A stretch of DNA of 7,119 bases from Phycisphaeraceae bacterium. GTDB taxonomy: Bacteria > Planctomycetota > Phycisphaerae > Phycisphaerales > Phycisphaeraceae. The DNA lies in contig SKPT01000474.1 in assembly GCA_007119405.1 (NCBI GenBank), positions 1 through 7,119 on the forward strand. The letters run 5' to 3'. Of the stretch, positions 1 to 4,918 are shown one piece after another. Each line of letters begins with the position of its first letter. Within the stretch, counting starts at the first letter, position 1. Position numbers and translations under genes: made by a program. The notes below the pieces were generated by a model. That model searched no databases and had not been told where the DNA came from. It saw only the letters and a list, made by a program, of their open reading frames with translations.

Positions 1-2
1 CG

Positions 3-167
3 GCGGTGCGCGTCGCGCCCTGGCCCTTCGCCGAGCCGGGGCCCTTCGACCTGGCGGTGGCCGCCCGCTGGATCCCGGCCCGGCGCTACCGCAACGCCCT
101 GGACGTTGCCCATACGCTGCGCAAGGCGAACGTGGGGCAACTGCGCTTTCGCGTGATCCCGCCGTGA
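3..167 (+). CDS. C-terminal end of an unidentified protein (5' end outside window)
   Basis: An open frame enters from the left edge and ends at TGA 165-167, giving 54 residues that begin AVRVAPWPFAEPGPFDLAV and end LRFRVIPP. The PWPF motif, the following R-W-I-P-A-R-R-Y stretch and the closing L-x-F-x-V-x-P strand resemble, from memory, the C-terminus of DUF3891-type proteins, a bacterial family of unknown function. That is a weak family suggestion based on a short tail. No catalytic residues can be assigned. The frame is supported by its continuity to the edge and by a terminator-like hairpin wrapped around its stop codon. It could equally be another small uncharacterised family. The next gene starts 313 nt away, so it is not coupled to this one. 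Confidence 0.6.
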   Translation, partial: AVRVAPWPFAEPGPFDLAVAARWIPARRYRNALDVAHTLRKANVGQLRFRVIPP

Positions 168-182
168 GGGCGCGGCGGGATT
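155..182 (+). terminator. Strong hairpin enclosing the stop codon, possible terminator
   Basis: ATCCCGCCG (156-164) pairs perfectly with CGGCGGGAT (173-181), a 9-bp GC-rich stem that a G-U pair extends by one. The 8-nt loop begins with the TGA stop codon of the upstream gene. No U-tract follows (TTGGTGATCC), so it is not a textbook intrinsic terminator. It may stop transcription or protect the mRNA 3' end. Confidence 0.5.
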
Positions 183-213
183 GGTGATCCTTGCCCAGGG
201 AATGGTCGCCGCC

Positions 214-325
214 GGGTGCCACTGACAAGCGGAGTCCGCGGAGCTTGTCAGTGCCGATTGGCGTCGCGGACCCGTCACGCCAGCCGACACTGACAAGGCC
301 GAGGACGGCCTTGTCAGTGGCACCC
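214..325. repeat. 112-bp compound palindromic element (GGGTGCC ... GGCACCC)
   Basis: The ends are a 16-bp inverted repeat (GGGTGCCACTGACAAG at 214-229, its complement at 310-325). Each half also folds on itself. Hairpin A pairs CACTGACAAGC (220-230) with GCTTGTCAGTG (243-253). Hairpin B pairs CACTGACAAGGCC (288-300) with GGCCTTGTCAGTG (307-319) over a 6-nt loop. The centre pairs TGGCGT (259-264) with ACGCCA (277-282). It can therefore form a cruciform or a pair of clamped hairpins, the layout of REP/BIME-type non-autonomous elements. A related shorter copy lies at 6341-6450. The rest of the 168-480 gap (168-213 and 326-480) shows no gene, RNA or clear promoter. Confidence 0.85.
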
Positions 326-480
326 CGGGCCGTACCCTTACTTGTGCCAAGGTCGATAACACGCCGCACGCCCCCCCATGGCCCGACTGGCGCTCGCCGC
401 CTGCCGGGTCGATAGATACGGATGACGGACAACGCGCACGCGCGCCCGATAACGGACTTTCCTTTTGCGGACCCCCGCCC

Positions 481-1869
481 ATGACCACCGCCACCGCAAG
501 CGAGAACGACGCCCCGCCCGCCCCGCTGATGCTCGGCGTCAGCGGCATGCGCGGGATCGTGGGCCAGTCGCTGACGCCTGAAGTCGTCGCCCGCTACGCC
601 GCGGCCATCGCCTCGCACCTGCGCCAGGCGGGCAACGTGGCCCAGCCGCACGTCGTGATCGGCCGCGACTCCCGGCCCAGCGGCGAGATGTGCGAGGCGG
701 CGGCCCTGGCGGGGCTGCTGGCCGTCGGCTGCCGGGTCACGCGCCTGGGCGTGGCCACGACGCCGGCGGTGGCCTACATGATCGACCACCTCGGCGCTGA
801 CGGCGGGCTGGTCATCACCGCCAGCCACAACCCGATCATCTGGAACGGGCTCAAGGCCCTGCGCCGCGACACCGCCGCCCCGCCGCCGGACGAGGCGAAC
901 GAGCTCATCGCCCGCTTCCGCGACGGGCGGCTGGACTACGTCGGCGTCGAGGCGATCGGCGAGACGGACCATGACCCGACCGCGGCGGCGGCGCACCGGG
1001 ACCGGGTGCTGGCCCTGGTCGACGTCGAGGCGATCCGCGCCGCGAGGTTGCGCGTGGTGGTCGACTCGGTGCACGGCGCCGGCGGCGCCGAGGCCGCGGC
1101 GCTGATGCAGGCCCTGGGCGTGGAGCTGGTGCACCTGTACGCCGAGCCGACCGGCCGCTTCCCGCACGAGCCCGAGCCGCTGGCCGCGAACCTGACCGAG
1201 TTGGCGCGCGTCGTGGCCGAGCGCGGGGCGCAGGTCGGCTTCGCGCAGGATCCGGACGCCGACCGCCTGGCGATCGTGGACGAGACCGGGCGGTACATCG
1301 GCGAGGAGTACACGCTGGCGCTGGCGGCGCTGCACCTGCTGGGCCCGCGCGACGTGGCGGTGGCCAACCTCTCGACCAGCCGCATGCTCGACGACGTCGC
1401 CGCCGCCGCGGGCGCCCGCGTGCTGCGCTGCCCGGTGGGCGAGGCGCACGTTGCGGCGGTCATGCAGCAACATGGGGCGGTCATCGGCGGCGAGGGCAAC
1501 GGCGGGGTGATCTGGCCGCGCGTCAGTTGGACCCGCGACAGCCTGGCGGGCATGGCGATCGTGCTCGAGATGCTCGCCAAGCAGCGCCGGCCGCTCTCGG
1601 CCATCGTCGGCACCATCCCGGCGTACGCCATCGTCAAGGACAAGCTGCCGGTGGACCCTGAGGTCGTGGCCCGGCTGGGCGCGGCGCTGCGCCACCACTT
1701 CGCCGGCCGGGACATCGACGAGCAGGACGGCGTGCGCGTCGAGCTCGACGATGCCTGGGTGCACGTCCGGCCCAGCAACACCGAGCCGATCCTGCGCCTG
1801 TTCGCCGAGGCGCCGGACAAGGCGACGGCCGCGCGGCTGATCGAAGAGGTCAAGCAGGCGTTGCGGTGA
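481..1869 (+). CDS. glmM: Phosphoglucosamine mutase / phosphomannomutase-family phosphohexomutase
   Basis: A 462-residue alpha-D-phosphohexomutase, the usual length for the family, with all four signature loops. The catalytic phosphoserine motif TASHNP is at 113-118 (Ser115). The Mg-binding loop DPDADR is at 257-262. The sugar-binding loop GGEGNGG is at 336-342. The phosphate-binding loop RPSNTEP is at 430-436. The family moves phosphate between C6 and C1 of a sugar; GlmM makes glucosamine-1-phosphate, the precursor of UDP-GlcNAc for cell-wall and glycan synthesis in the cytoplasm. GEGNGG and RPSNTEP are more typical of archaeal-type GlmM and PMM/PGM enzymes than of classical bacterial GlmM (GEQSGH, SGTEP), so the substrate is less certain than the fold. 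The ATG at 481 has no clear Shine-Dalgarno site. An internal ATG at 529 (MLGVSGMRG) would remove a low-complexity 16-residue leader and is a realistic alternative start. Confidence 0.9.
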   Translation: MTTATASENDAPPAPLMLGVSGMRGIVGQSLTPEVVARYAAAIASHLRQAGNVAQPHVVIGRDSRPSGEMCEAAALAGLLAVGCRVTRLGVATTPAVAYMIDHLGADGGLVITASHNPIIWNGLKALRRDTAAPPPDEANELIARFRDGRLDYVGVEAIGETDHDPTAAAAHRDRVLALVDVEAIRAARLRVVVDSVHGAGGAEAAALMQALGVELVHLYAEPTGRFPHEPEPLAANLTELARVVAERGAQVGFAQDPDADRLAIVDETGRYIGEEYTLALAALHLLGPRDVAVANLSTSRMLDDVAAAAGARVLRCPVGEAHVAAVMQQHGAVIGGEGNGGVIWPRVSWTRDSLAGMAIVLEMLAKQRRPLSAIVGTIPAYAIVKDKLPVDPEVVARLGAALRHHFAGRDIDEQDGVRVELDDAWVHVRPSNTEPILRLFAEAPDKATAARLIEEVKQALR

Positions 1870-1939
1870 GGCCAGGTGGAAGGCGCGAAGCAGAGAGGGC
1901 GCGCGGCGCTGCCTCCGCGCTCCCTTGGGGGGCTTGATC

Positions 1940-2069
1940 CCTTACCCCCCTCCCTTCGGGAGGGGCCGGGGGAGGGTGCGGCCGTGCAAGCATGCGTCAA
2001 CGACGGGTGTACGTCCACGATGGTCGGGCGCACCCTCCCCCTGCCCCTCCCGGGGGGAGGGGGGTGAGG
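1940..2069. repeat. 130-bp C/G-rich inverted-repeat element (MITE-like)
   Basis: A 41-nt arm at 1940-1980 (CCTTACCCCCCTCCC ... GGAGGGTGCG) and its inverted partner at 2029-2069 (CGCACCCTCC ... GGGGTGAGG) match at about 37 of 41 positions by eye. The 48-nt centre (1981-2028) is not repeated. Each arm is itself partly palindromic (CCTCCC ... GGGAGG), so the transcript could fold into either arm hairpins or one long stem. The element lies 70 nt after the mutase stop codon. Short frames through it are artefacts of its composition. I saw no flanking target-site duplication. Confidence 0.8.
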
Positions 2070-2099
2070 TTGCAGCCCGCCCCGAGCGGCTGCACCGTT

Positions 2100-2130
2100 T
2101 CTGCATTCTGCATTCTGCACTCTGCATTCT
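2100..2130. repeat. Heptamer tandem array, TCTGCAT x4
   Basis: TCTGCAT (2100), TCTGCAT (2107), TCTGCAC (2114) and TCTGCAT (2121) are followed by a partial TCTG (2128). The period is exactly 7 bp with one substitution. The array ends 14 nt before the HAD gene ATG, so it occupies the region where that gene's promoter would have to be. Its A+T content is high for this window. Confidence 0.85.
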
Positions 2131-2132
2131 GT

Positions 2133-2138
2133 TAAGCT
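2133..2138 (+). promoter_or_regulatory. Candidate -10 box (TAAGCT) 6 nt before ATG
   Basis: TAAGCT fits TANNNT and sits exactly 6 nt upstream of the ATG at 2145, which would place transcription start at or next to the A of the ATG (a leaderless mRNA). No Shine-Dalgarno sequence is present. No -35 box is recognisable, because that position falls inside the heptamer array. The same arrangement occurs before the gene at 3218-3736. Confidence 0.35.
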
Positions 2139-2144
2139 CTGCCC

Positions 2145-2828
2145 ATGCTCAAGGCCATCGTCTTTGACTTTGACGGCGTGCTGGTGGATTCCGAGCCGCT
2201 GCACTATCGGGCGTTTCTGGAGGTGCTTACGCCCGAGGGGATCACGTTCGACTACCCGGAGTACCTTGCCCAGCTCGTGGGCTTTGACGACCGTGACGCC
2301 ATGCGCCACATGCTCGAGCGTCACGGCAAGGCGCACGGCGACGGCGAGGTTGAGCGGCTGTGCCTGGCCAAGCAGCGTGCCTTCGACGCCCAGCTTGCCG
2401 GGGGTGTCGAGGCCCTGCCGGGCGCGGTGGAGCTGGTCGACGCGGCCGCGGCGGAGATGCCCATTGCGGTCGCCAGCGGCGCGACGCGCGCCGACGTGGT
2501 GCACATGCTCGATGCCCTGGGCCGACGTGACCGCTTCGCGGCGATCGTCACCGCCGACGACGTGCAGCGGTCCAAGCCCGACCCGCAGAGCTACGCCGAC
2601 GCCGCTGCGCAGCTCGCGCGGCTGCACAGCGACCTGGCGATCGTCCCGGGCGACTGCCTGGCGATCGAGGACACGACCACGGGCCTGGCGTCGGCCCGCA
2701 CGGCGGGGCTGCGCACGCTGGCCGTGACCAACACCGAGACGTACGAGGCGCTGGACGCGGCGGCCGAGCGCGTCATCGCCTCGCTGGCGGACATCAACCT
2801 CGCCACGCTCCAGGCGTGGTACGCCTAG
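2145..2828 (+). CDS. HAD-superfamily hydrolase, beta-phosphoglucomutase-like
   Basis: A 227-residue HAD subfamily I protein with all four motifs. Motif I is DFDGVLVDSE (8-17), with nucleophile Asp8 and acid/base Asp10. Motif II is Ser111 in VASG. Motif III is Lys144 in SKPDP. Motif IV is the acidic pair Glu175-Asp176 in AIEDTTTG. Residues from about 18 to 90 form the helical cap expected of the beta-phosphoglucomutase/phosphatase group. Such enzymes dephosphorylate or isomerise small sugar phosphates in the cytoplasm; the exact substrate cannot be read from sequence. The DGVLVDSE and IEDTTTG spellings favour the PGMB-like subgroup over phosphoglycolate phosphatase. The start at 2145 puts the first beta-strand (LKAIVFDFD) at the N-terminus as usual for the family. 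It follows the mutase by 275 nt of repeats, so co-transcription is uncertain. The stop TAG lies in the loop of a short ACGCC/GGCGT hairpin (2821-2835). Confidence 0.9.
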   Translation: MLKAIVFDFDGVLVDSEPLHYRAFLEVLTPEGITFDYPEYLAQLVGFDDRDAMRHMLERHGKAHGDGEVERLCLAKQRAFDAQLAGGVEALPGAVELVDAAAAEMPIAVASGATRADVVHMLDALGRRDRFAAIVTADDVQRSKPDPQSYADAAAQLARLHSDLAIVPGDCLAIEDTTTGLASARTAGLRTLAVTNTETYEALDAAAERVIASLADINLATLQAWYA

Positions 2829-2841
2829 CCGGCGTCATTGA

Positions 2842-3024
2842 GAATAACCACAGAGGCACAGAGAACACAGAGGTAAGACATTGATGAGTATCCATTTAGC
2901 CGCCGCAAGGGCGCCTTCGGCCCGAGGTGCCGGCGCAGACTTCGCGCCAAGCCGACCGTGAAACATCCATCACTTCCTGTTTCTCAGAGATCTCTCTGTG
3001 TCTCTGTGCCTCTGTGGTGAATAA
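2842..3024. repeat. CACAGAGG inverted-repeat element with possible GAATAA duplication
   Basis: ACCACAGAGGCACAGAGA (2847-2864) is perfectly inverted at 3001-3018, with further imperfect pairing inward (ACACAGAG against CTCTGTG). GAATAA occurs as a direct repeat just outside the arms (2842-2847, 3019-3024), which could be a target-site duplication. The roughly 135-nt interior has no usable open frame and carries a separate palindrome AGAGATCTCT (2986-2995). It looks like a non-autonomous, MITE-like element inserted between two convergent genes. Nothing else is evident in 2829-2841 or in 3025-3089. Confidence 0.75.
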
Positions 3025-3089
3025 TCAGGGCTAGCCGGGTTCCGGGCGAAAGCGCTCCAGCGGTGCCACGCAACGCCGTGAGCTATTGA

Positions 3090-3207
3090 TGTAGGGTGGG
3101 TAGAGCGAAGCGAAACCCACCACGTTCGTCGCAGATCCAGGGGGAAAAGGTGGGTTTACCGGCATTCGCCGGTGCCGCAGCCATCGCTTCGCTCTACCCA
3201 CCCTACA
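3090..3207. repeat. TGTAGGGTGGGTAGAGCGAAGCGA inverted-repeat element, 118 bp
   Basis: A perfect 24-bp terminal inverted repeat runs 3090-3113 (TGTAGGGTGGG ... GAAGCGA) against 3184-3207. A nested stem pairs AAACCCACC (3113-3121) with GGTGGGTTT (3149-3157), and a small hairpin pairs ACCGGC with GCCGGT (3158-3173). From memory, elements with these ends are dispersed in many unrelated bacterial genomes. It ends 10 nt beyond the stop codon of the minus-strand gene, so it may serve as that gene's transcription terminator. Confidence 0.85.
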
Positions 3208-3217
3208 GCGTCGCGCC

Positions 3218-3736
3218 TCACTTCAGCGCTCGCTGCCCCCGCGCCTGCCGTGTGGCGTTGACCTGCTGCAGCGCCGCCGGCTCGTGTCGCAGCAGGGCCA
3301 GGAGCTGCGACGTGGACACGCCGAGGGCGGTTGCGGCCTGGCGCACGTCGCCGCGTGTGGCGGCGATCCAGTCCAGGGCCTCGGCCAGGAGGGCGGGGAA
3401 GTCGGCATGGTCGGGGTTGATCGCGAGCTTGCCGGCGCGGCTGCGGCCGCGCCACAACGCGCTGGGCTCGCCGGTGACGTGGTGGCGGACGTGCAGGGCG
3501 AGCTTCAGGCGCAGGCGGCGCAGGGCTTTGCGCTGGTTCTCGGCCTGTGATCGCCGTTCACCGGCCTGGGCGGCGAGGCCGGTGGGCTGGTGTGTCAGCC
3601 GCACGGCGGTGGCGGTCTTGTTGCGATGCTGGCCGCCGGGCCCGCCGCCGCGGGTGCGCTCGGCGCGGCACTGGGCGAGCAGCGTTGCGTCATCGAGCGC
3701 TGCCGGGTGCGGCTGGGCTGGCGTTGAATCGGCCAT
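3218..3736 (-). CDS. Release-factor-like protein with GGQ domain (RF-1 family), stand-alone
   Basis: A 172-residue protein whose first half is the peptidyl-tRNA hydrolysis domain of class I release factors. RGGGPGGQHRNKTATAVRL (29-47) holds the catalytic GGQ at 34-36, followed by THQPTGLAA and ERRSQAEN (60-67), both hallmark segments of the RF-1 domain. The codon-recognition and N-terminal domains of RF1/RF2 are absent, so it cannot read stop codons as those do. Family relatives such as ArfB and PrfH act on stalled or damaged ribosomes. Arg38 replaces the usual Val/Asn of RF1/ArfB. The C-terminal half (about 105-172) is helical and contains a helix-turn-helix-like stretch, AATALGVSTSQLLALLR (134-150). 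The role is probably ribosome rescue or release in the cytoplasm, by inference. The gene converges with the HAD gene and diverges from the gene at 3835. Confidence 0.85.
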   Translation of the reverse strand: MADSTPAQPHPAALDDATLLAQCRAERTRGGGPGGQHRNKTATAVRLTHQPTGLAAQAGERRSQAENQRKALRRLRLKLALHVRHHVTGEPSALWRGRSRAGKLAINPDHADFPALLAEALDWIAATRGDVRQAATALGVSTSQLLALLRHEPAALQQVNATRQARGQRALK

Positions 3737-3742
3737 GAGCCT

Positions 3743-3748
3743 ATCGTA
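3743..3748 (-). promoter_or_regulatory. Candidate -10 box (TACGAT on minus strand) 6 nt before ATG
   Basis: On the minus strand TACGAT is followed by 6 nt (AGGCTC) and then the ATG at 3736. This matches the TANNNT-N6-ATG layout before the gene at 2145 and would give a leaderless transcript. The AGG between box and ATG is too close to act as a Shine-Dalgarno site. No convincing -35 hexamer was found. Confidence 0.4.
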
Positions 3749-3808
3749 GCCGTCCGCGCCGACGCGTCCGTTCGCTCAAGTCCTCGCGCCCGTCGGCCGA
3801 CTGCTGAC

Positions 3809-3838
3809 ATGGTGACCCAGGAGACGCGCGCATCTTGA
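3809..3838 (+). promoter_or_regulatory. Nine-codon leader frame overlapping a TTG start, with AGGAG site
   Basis: ATG at 3809 opens a nine-codon frame (MVTQETRAS) whose TGA (3836-3838) overlaps the TTG start of the next gene (3835-3837). AGGAG at 3819-3823 is the best ribosome-binding site near the TTG, 11 nt before it, which is rather long. The leader could allow translational coupling or arise by chance. Confidence 0.3.
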
Positions 3839-4728
3839 GCGGCACCCCCGCCACCGAGACCGAGGGCTCCGCCTTCACCCCGGCCGACGGGCTGCTGGGC
3901 AAGCTCGACACGTGGATGGCCGCCAACCCCTGGCATCCGCGCATCATTCCCTTCGTCGTCTACCTCGTTTTCCTCGCGGGCATCAACCTCACCCTGGACT
4001 TCTCGCTCTACCTCTACCCGGTCCTCTACGCCATCCAGTTCGCGGCCGTGGCGTGGCTGCTGTGGCGCTACCGCCTGCTGCTGCCGGAGCTGACGCTCCG
4101 CTTCCATTGGCTGGCGGTGCCCACCGGGCTGGGGCTGTGCGCGGCGTGGCTCGGGCTTGGCTACCTGATGATTTACCTGGCCCCGGGCTGGTTCGCCGAC
4201 GACGGCGAGGGGCACTACTTCCAGCAGATGGCCGACGCCTCGGCCGTGCTCTACGGCGTGTCACTGGGCCTGCGGCTGGCGGGCATGGCCCTGCTCGTGC
4301 CCCTGTTCGAGGAGCTGTTCATCCGCAGCGCGTGTCTGCGCGGCCTGCACTCGGGGCGCAAGACCGGCCTGGCGCTGATCCAGGTCGCCGAGGACATGCC
4401 CGTCATCGGCGACTGGATCCTGCACTCGAAGCTTGGCCAGCGCGTGCGCGGCCTGCCGGGCCAGTTCACCGAGCAGCTCCGTCAGTGCCCCGTCGGCACC
4501 GTCACGGCGTTCGGGTTCGCGGCCTCGACGTTCATCTTCATGATCCACCACCTGCCCCGCGACTGGCCCGGCACCATCGCCTGCGCGATCGTCTGGTGCT
4601 GGCTGCTGTGGTACACCAACCGCGGCGAGCGCAAGCTCGGCCTCGGGCCCATCGTCTGGTCACACGGCATCACCAACGCCGCGCTCTGGGCCTGGTGCCT
4701 GGGCATGGGCGACTGGCAGTTCATGTGA
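3835..4728 (+). CDS. CPBP-family (CAAX protease-related) intramembrane protein
   Basis: A 297-residue membrane protein with about seven hydrophobic segments (roughly 37-52, 58-78, 92-115, 145-158, 222-240, 244-262, 272-290). It carries the three conserved CPBP/Abi motifs: EELFIR (159-164, Glu159, Glu160, Arg164), F-x3-H (Phe235, His239) and H-x3-N (His277, Asn281). These residues form the intramembrane metal-binding protease site in Rce1-type enzymes, so the protein is probably catalytically competent. The overall layout resembles the CAAX prenyl protease-related proteins linked to exosortase/PEP-CTERM loci, but no exosortase gene lies in this window. The start is TTG at 3835: the frame is closed upstream by TGA at 3805 and has no ATG or GTG in between. 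The first ATG, at residue 28, would remove the conserved-looking ADGLLGKLDTW segment. Substrate unknown. Confidence 0.85.
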   Translation: MSGTPATETEGSAFTPADGLLGKLDTWMAANPWHPRIIPFVVYLVFLAGINLTLDFSLYLYPVLYAIQFAAVAWLLWRYRLLLPELTLRFHWLAVPTGLGLCAAWLGLGYLMIYLAPGWFADDGEGHYFQQMADASAVLYGVSLGLRLAGMALLVPLFEELFIRSACLRGLHSGRKTGLALIQVAEDMPVIGDWILHSKLGQRVRGLPGQFTEQLRQCPVGTVTAFGFAASTFIFMIHHLPRDWPGTIACAIVWCWLLWYTNRGERKLGLGPIVWSHGITNAALWAWCLGMGDWQFM

Positions 4729-4754
4729 TTGCCGATTGGCGACTGTCGATTCCG
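4727..4754. repeat. Heptamer tandem array, GATTGCC-like x4
   Basis: GATTGCC (4727), GATTGGC (4734), GACTGTC (4741) and GATTCCG (4748) form four degenerate 7-bp units. The first begins inside the TGA stop codon of the preceding gene (4726-4728). This is the second 7-bp array in the window and differs in unit from the one at 2100. The remaining 4755-4861 spacer shows no gene. Confidence 0.6.
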
Positions 4755-4861
4755 TGGGACCGCGTCTTCGCCTTTGCCCTCGGGGCGATGCGGGGGTCCA
4801 GCCGCCATGGGCGCCCGGTCTCGCTTGGCGTCTTCGTGCCGACCCGACCTGCTTGATCCCG

Positions 4862-4867
4862 TATAAT
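4862..4867 (+). promoter_or_regulatory. Promoter -10 box TATAAT
   Basis: A perfect TATAAT stands out in very GC-rich sequence 51 nt before the ATG at 4919, implying a 5' leader of about 45 nt. No good TTGACA-like hexamer lies 16-18 nt upstream. It implies that the membrane-protein gene has its own promoter instead of being read only from the CPBP gene. Confidence 0.6.
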
Positions 4868-4905
4868 CGCCGCCGCGTTCGCATCGCCCGGGTCCGGGCT
4901 CCATC

Positions 4906-4910
4906 GAGGG
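4906..4910 (+). promoter_or_regulatory. Ribosome-binding site GAGGG deciding the start at 4919
   Basis: GAGGG lies 8 nt before the ATG at 4919. The frame is open further upstream to an ATG at 4736, but that start would translate through the TATAAT box and a repeat, and it lacks a binding site. The 4919 start is therefore preferred. Confidence 0.7.
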
Positions 4911-4918
4911 AAGCTGCC

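Noticed and set aside
191..415. 74-codon frame in the first intergenic gap
   Set aside because: It runs through the 112-bp palindrome and has no ribosome-binding site or recognisable sequence.
1940..2069. CRISPR or insertion sequence
   Set aside because: There are only two arms in inverted orientation, no spacers, and no transposase frame between them.
936..2627. 563-codon open frame on the minus strand
   Set aside because: It runs antisense through the mutase, an inverted repeat and most of the HAD gene, both of which have complete catalytic motifs. Its product has no recognisable domain and is arginine/serine/alanine-rich, as expected of GC-rich shadow frames.
3595..4215. 206-codon minus-strand frame spanning the divergent promoter region
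   Set aside because: It overlaps both the release-factor-like gene in another frame and the CPBP gene antisense, each of which has convincing family motifs.
4736..4918. N-terminal extension of the membrane protein to the ATG at 4736
   Set aside because: It would translate through the heptamer array and the TATAAT box and lacks a ribosome-binding site, whereas the ATG at 4919 has GAGGG at the right distance.
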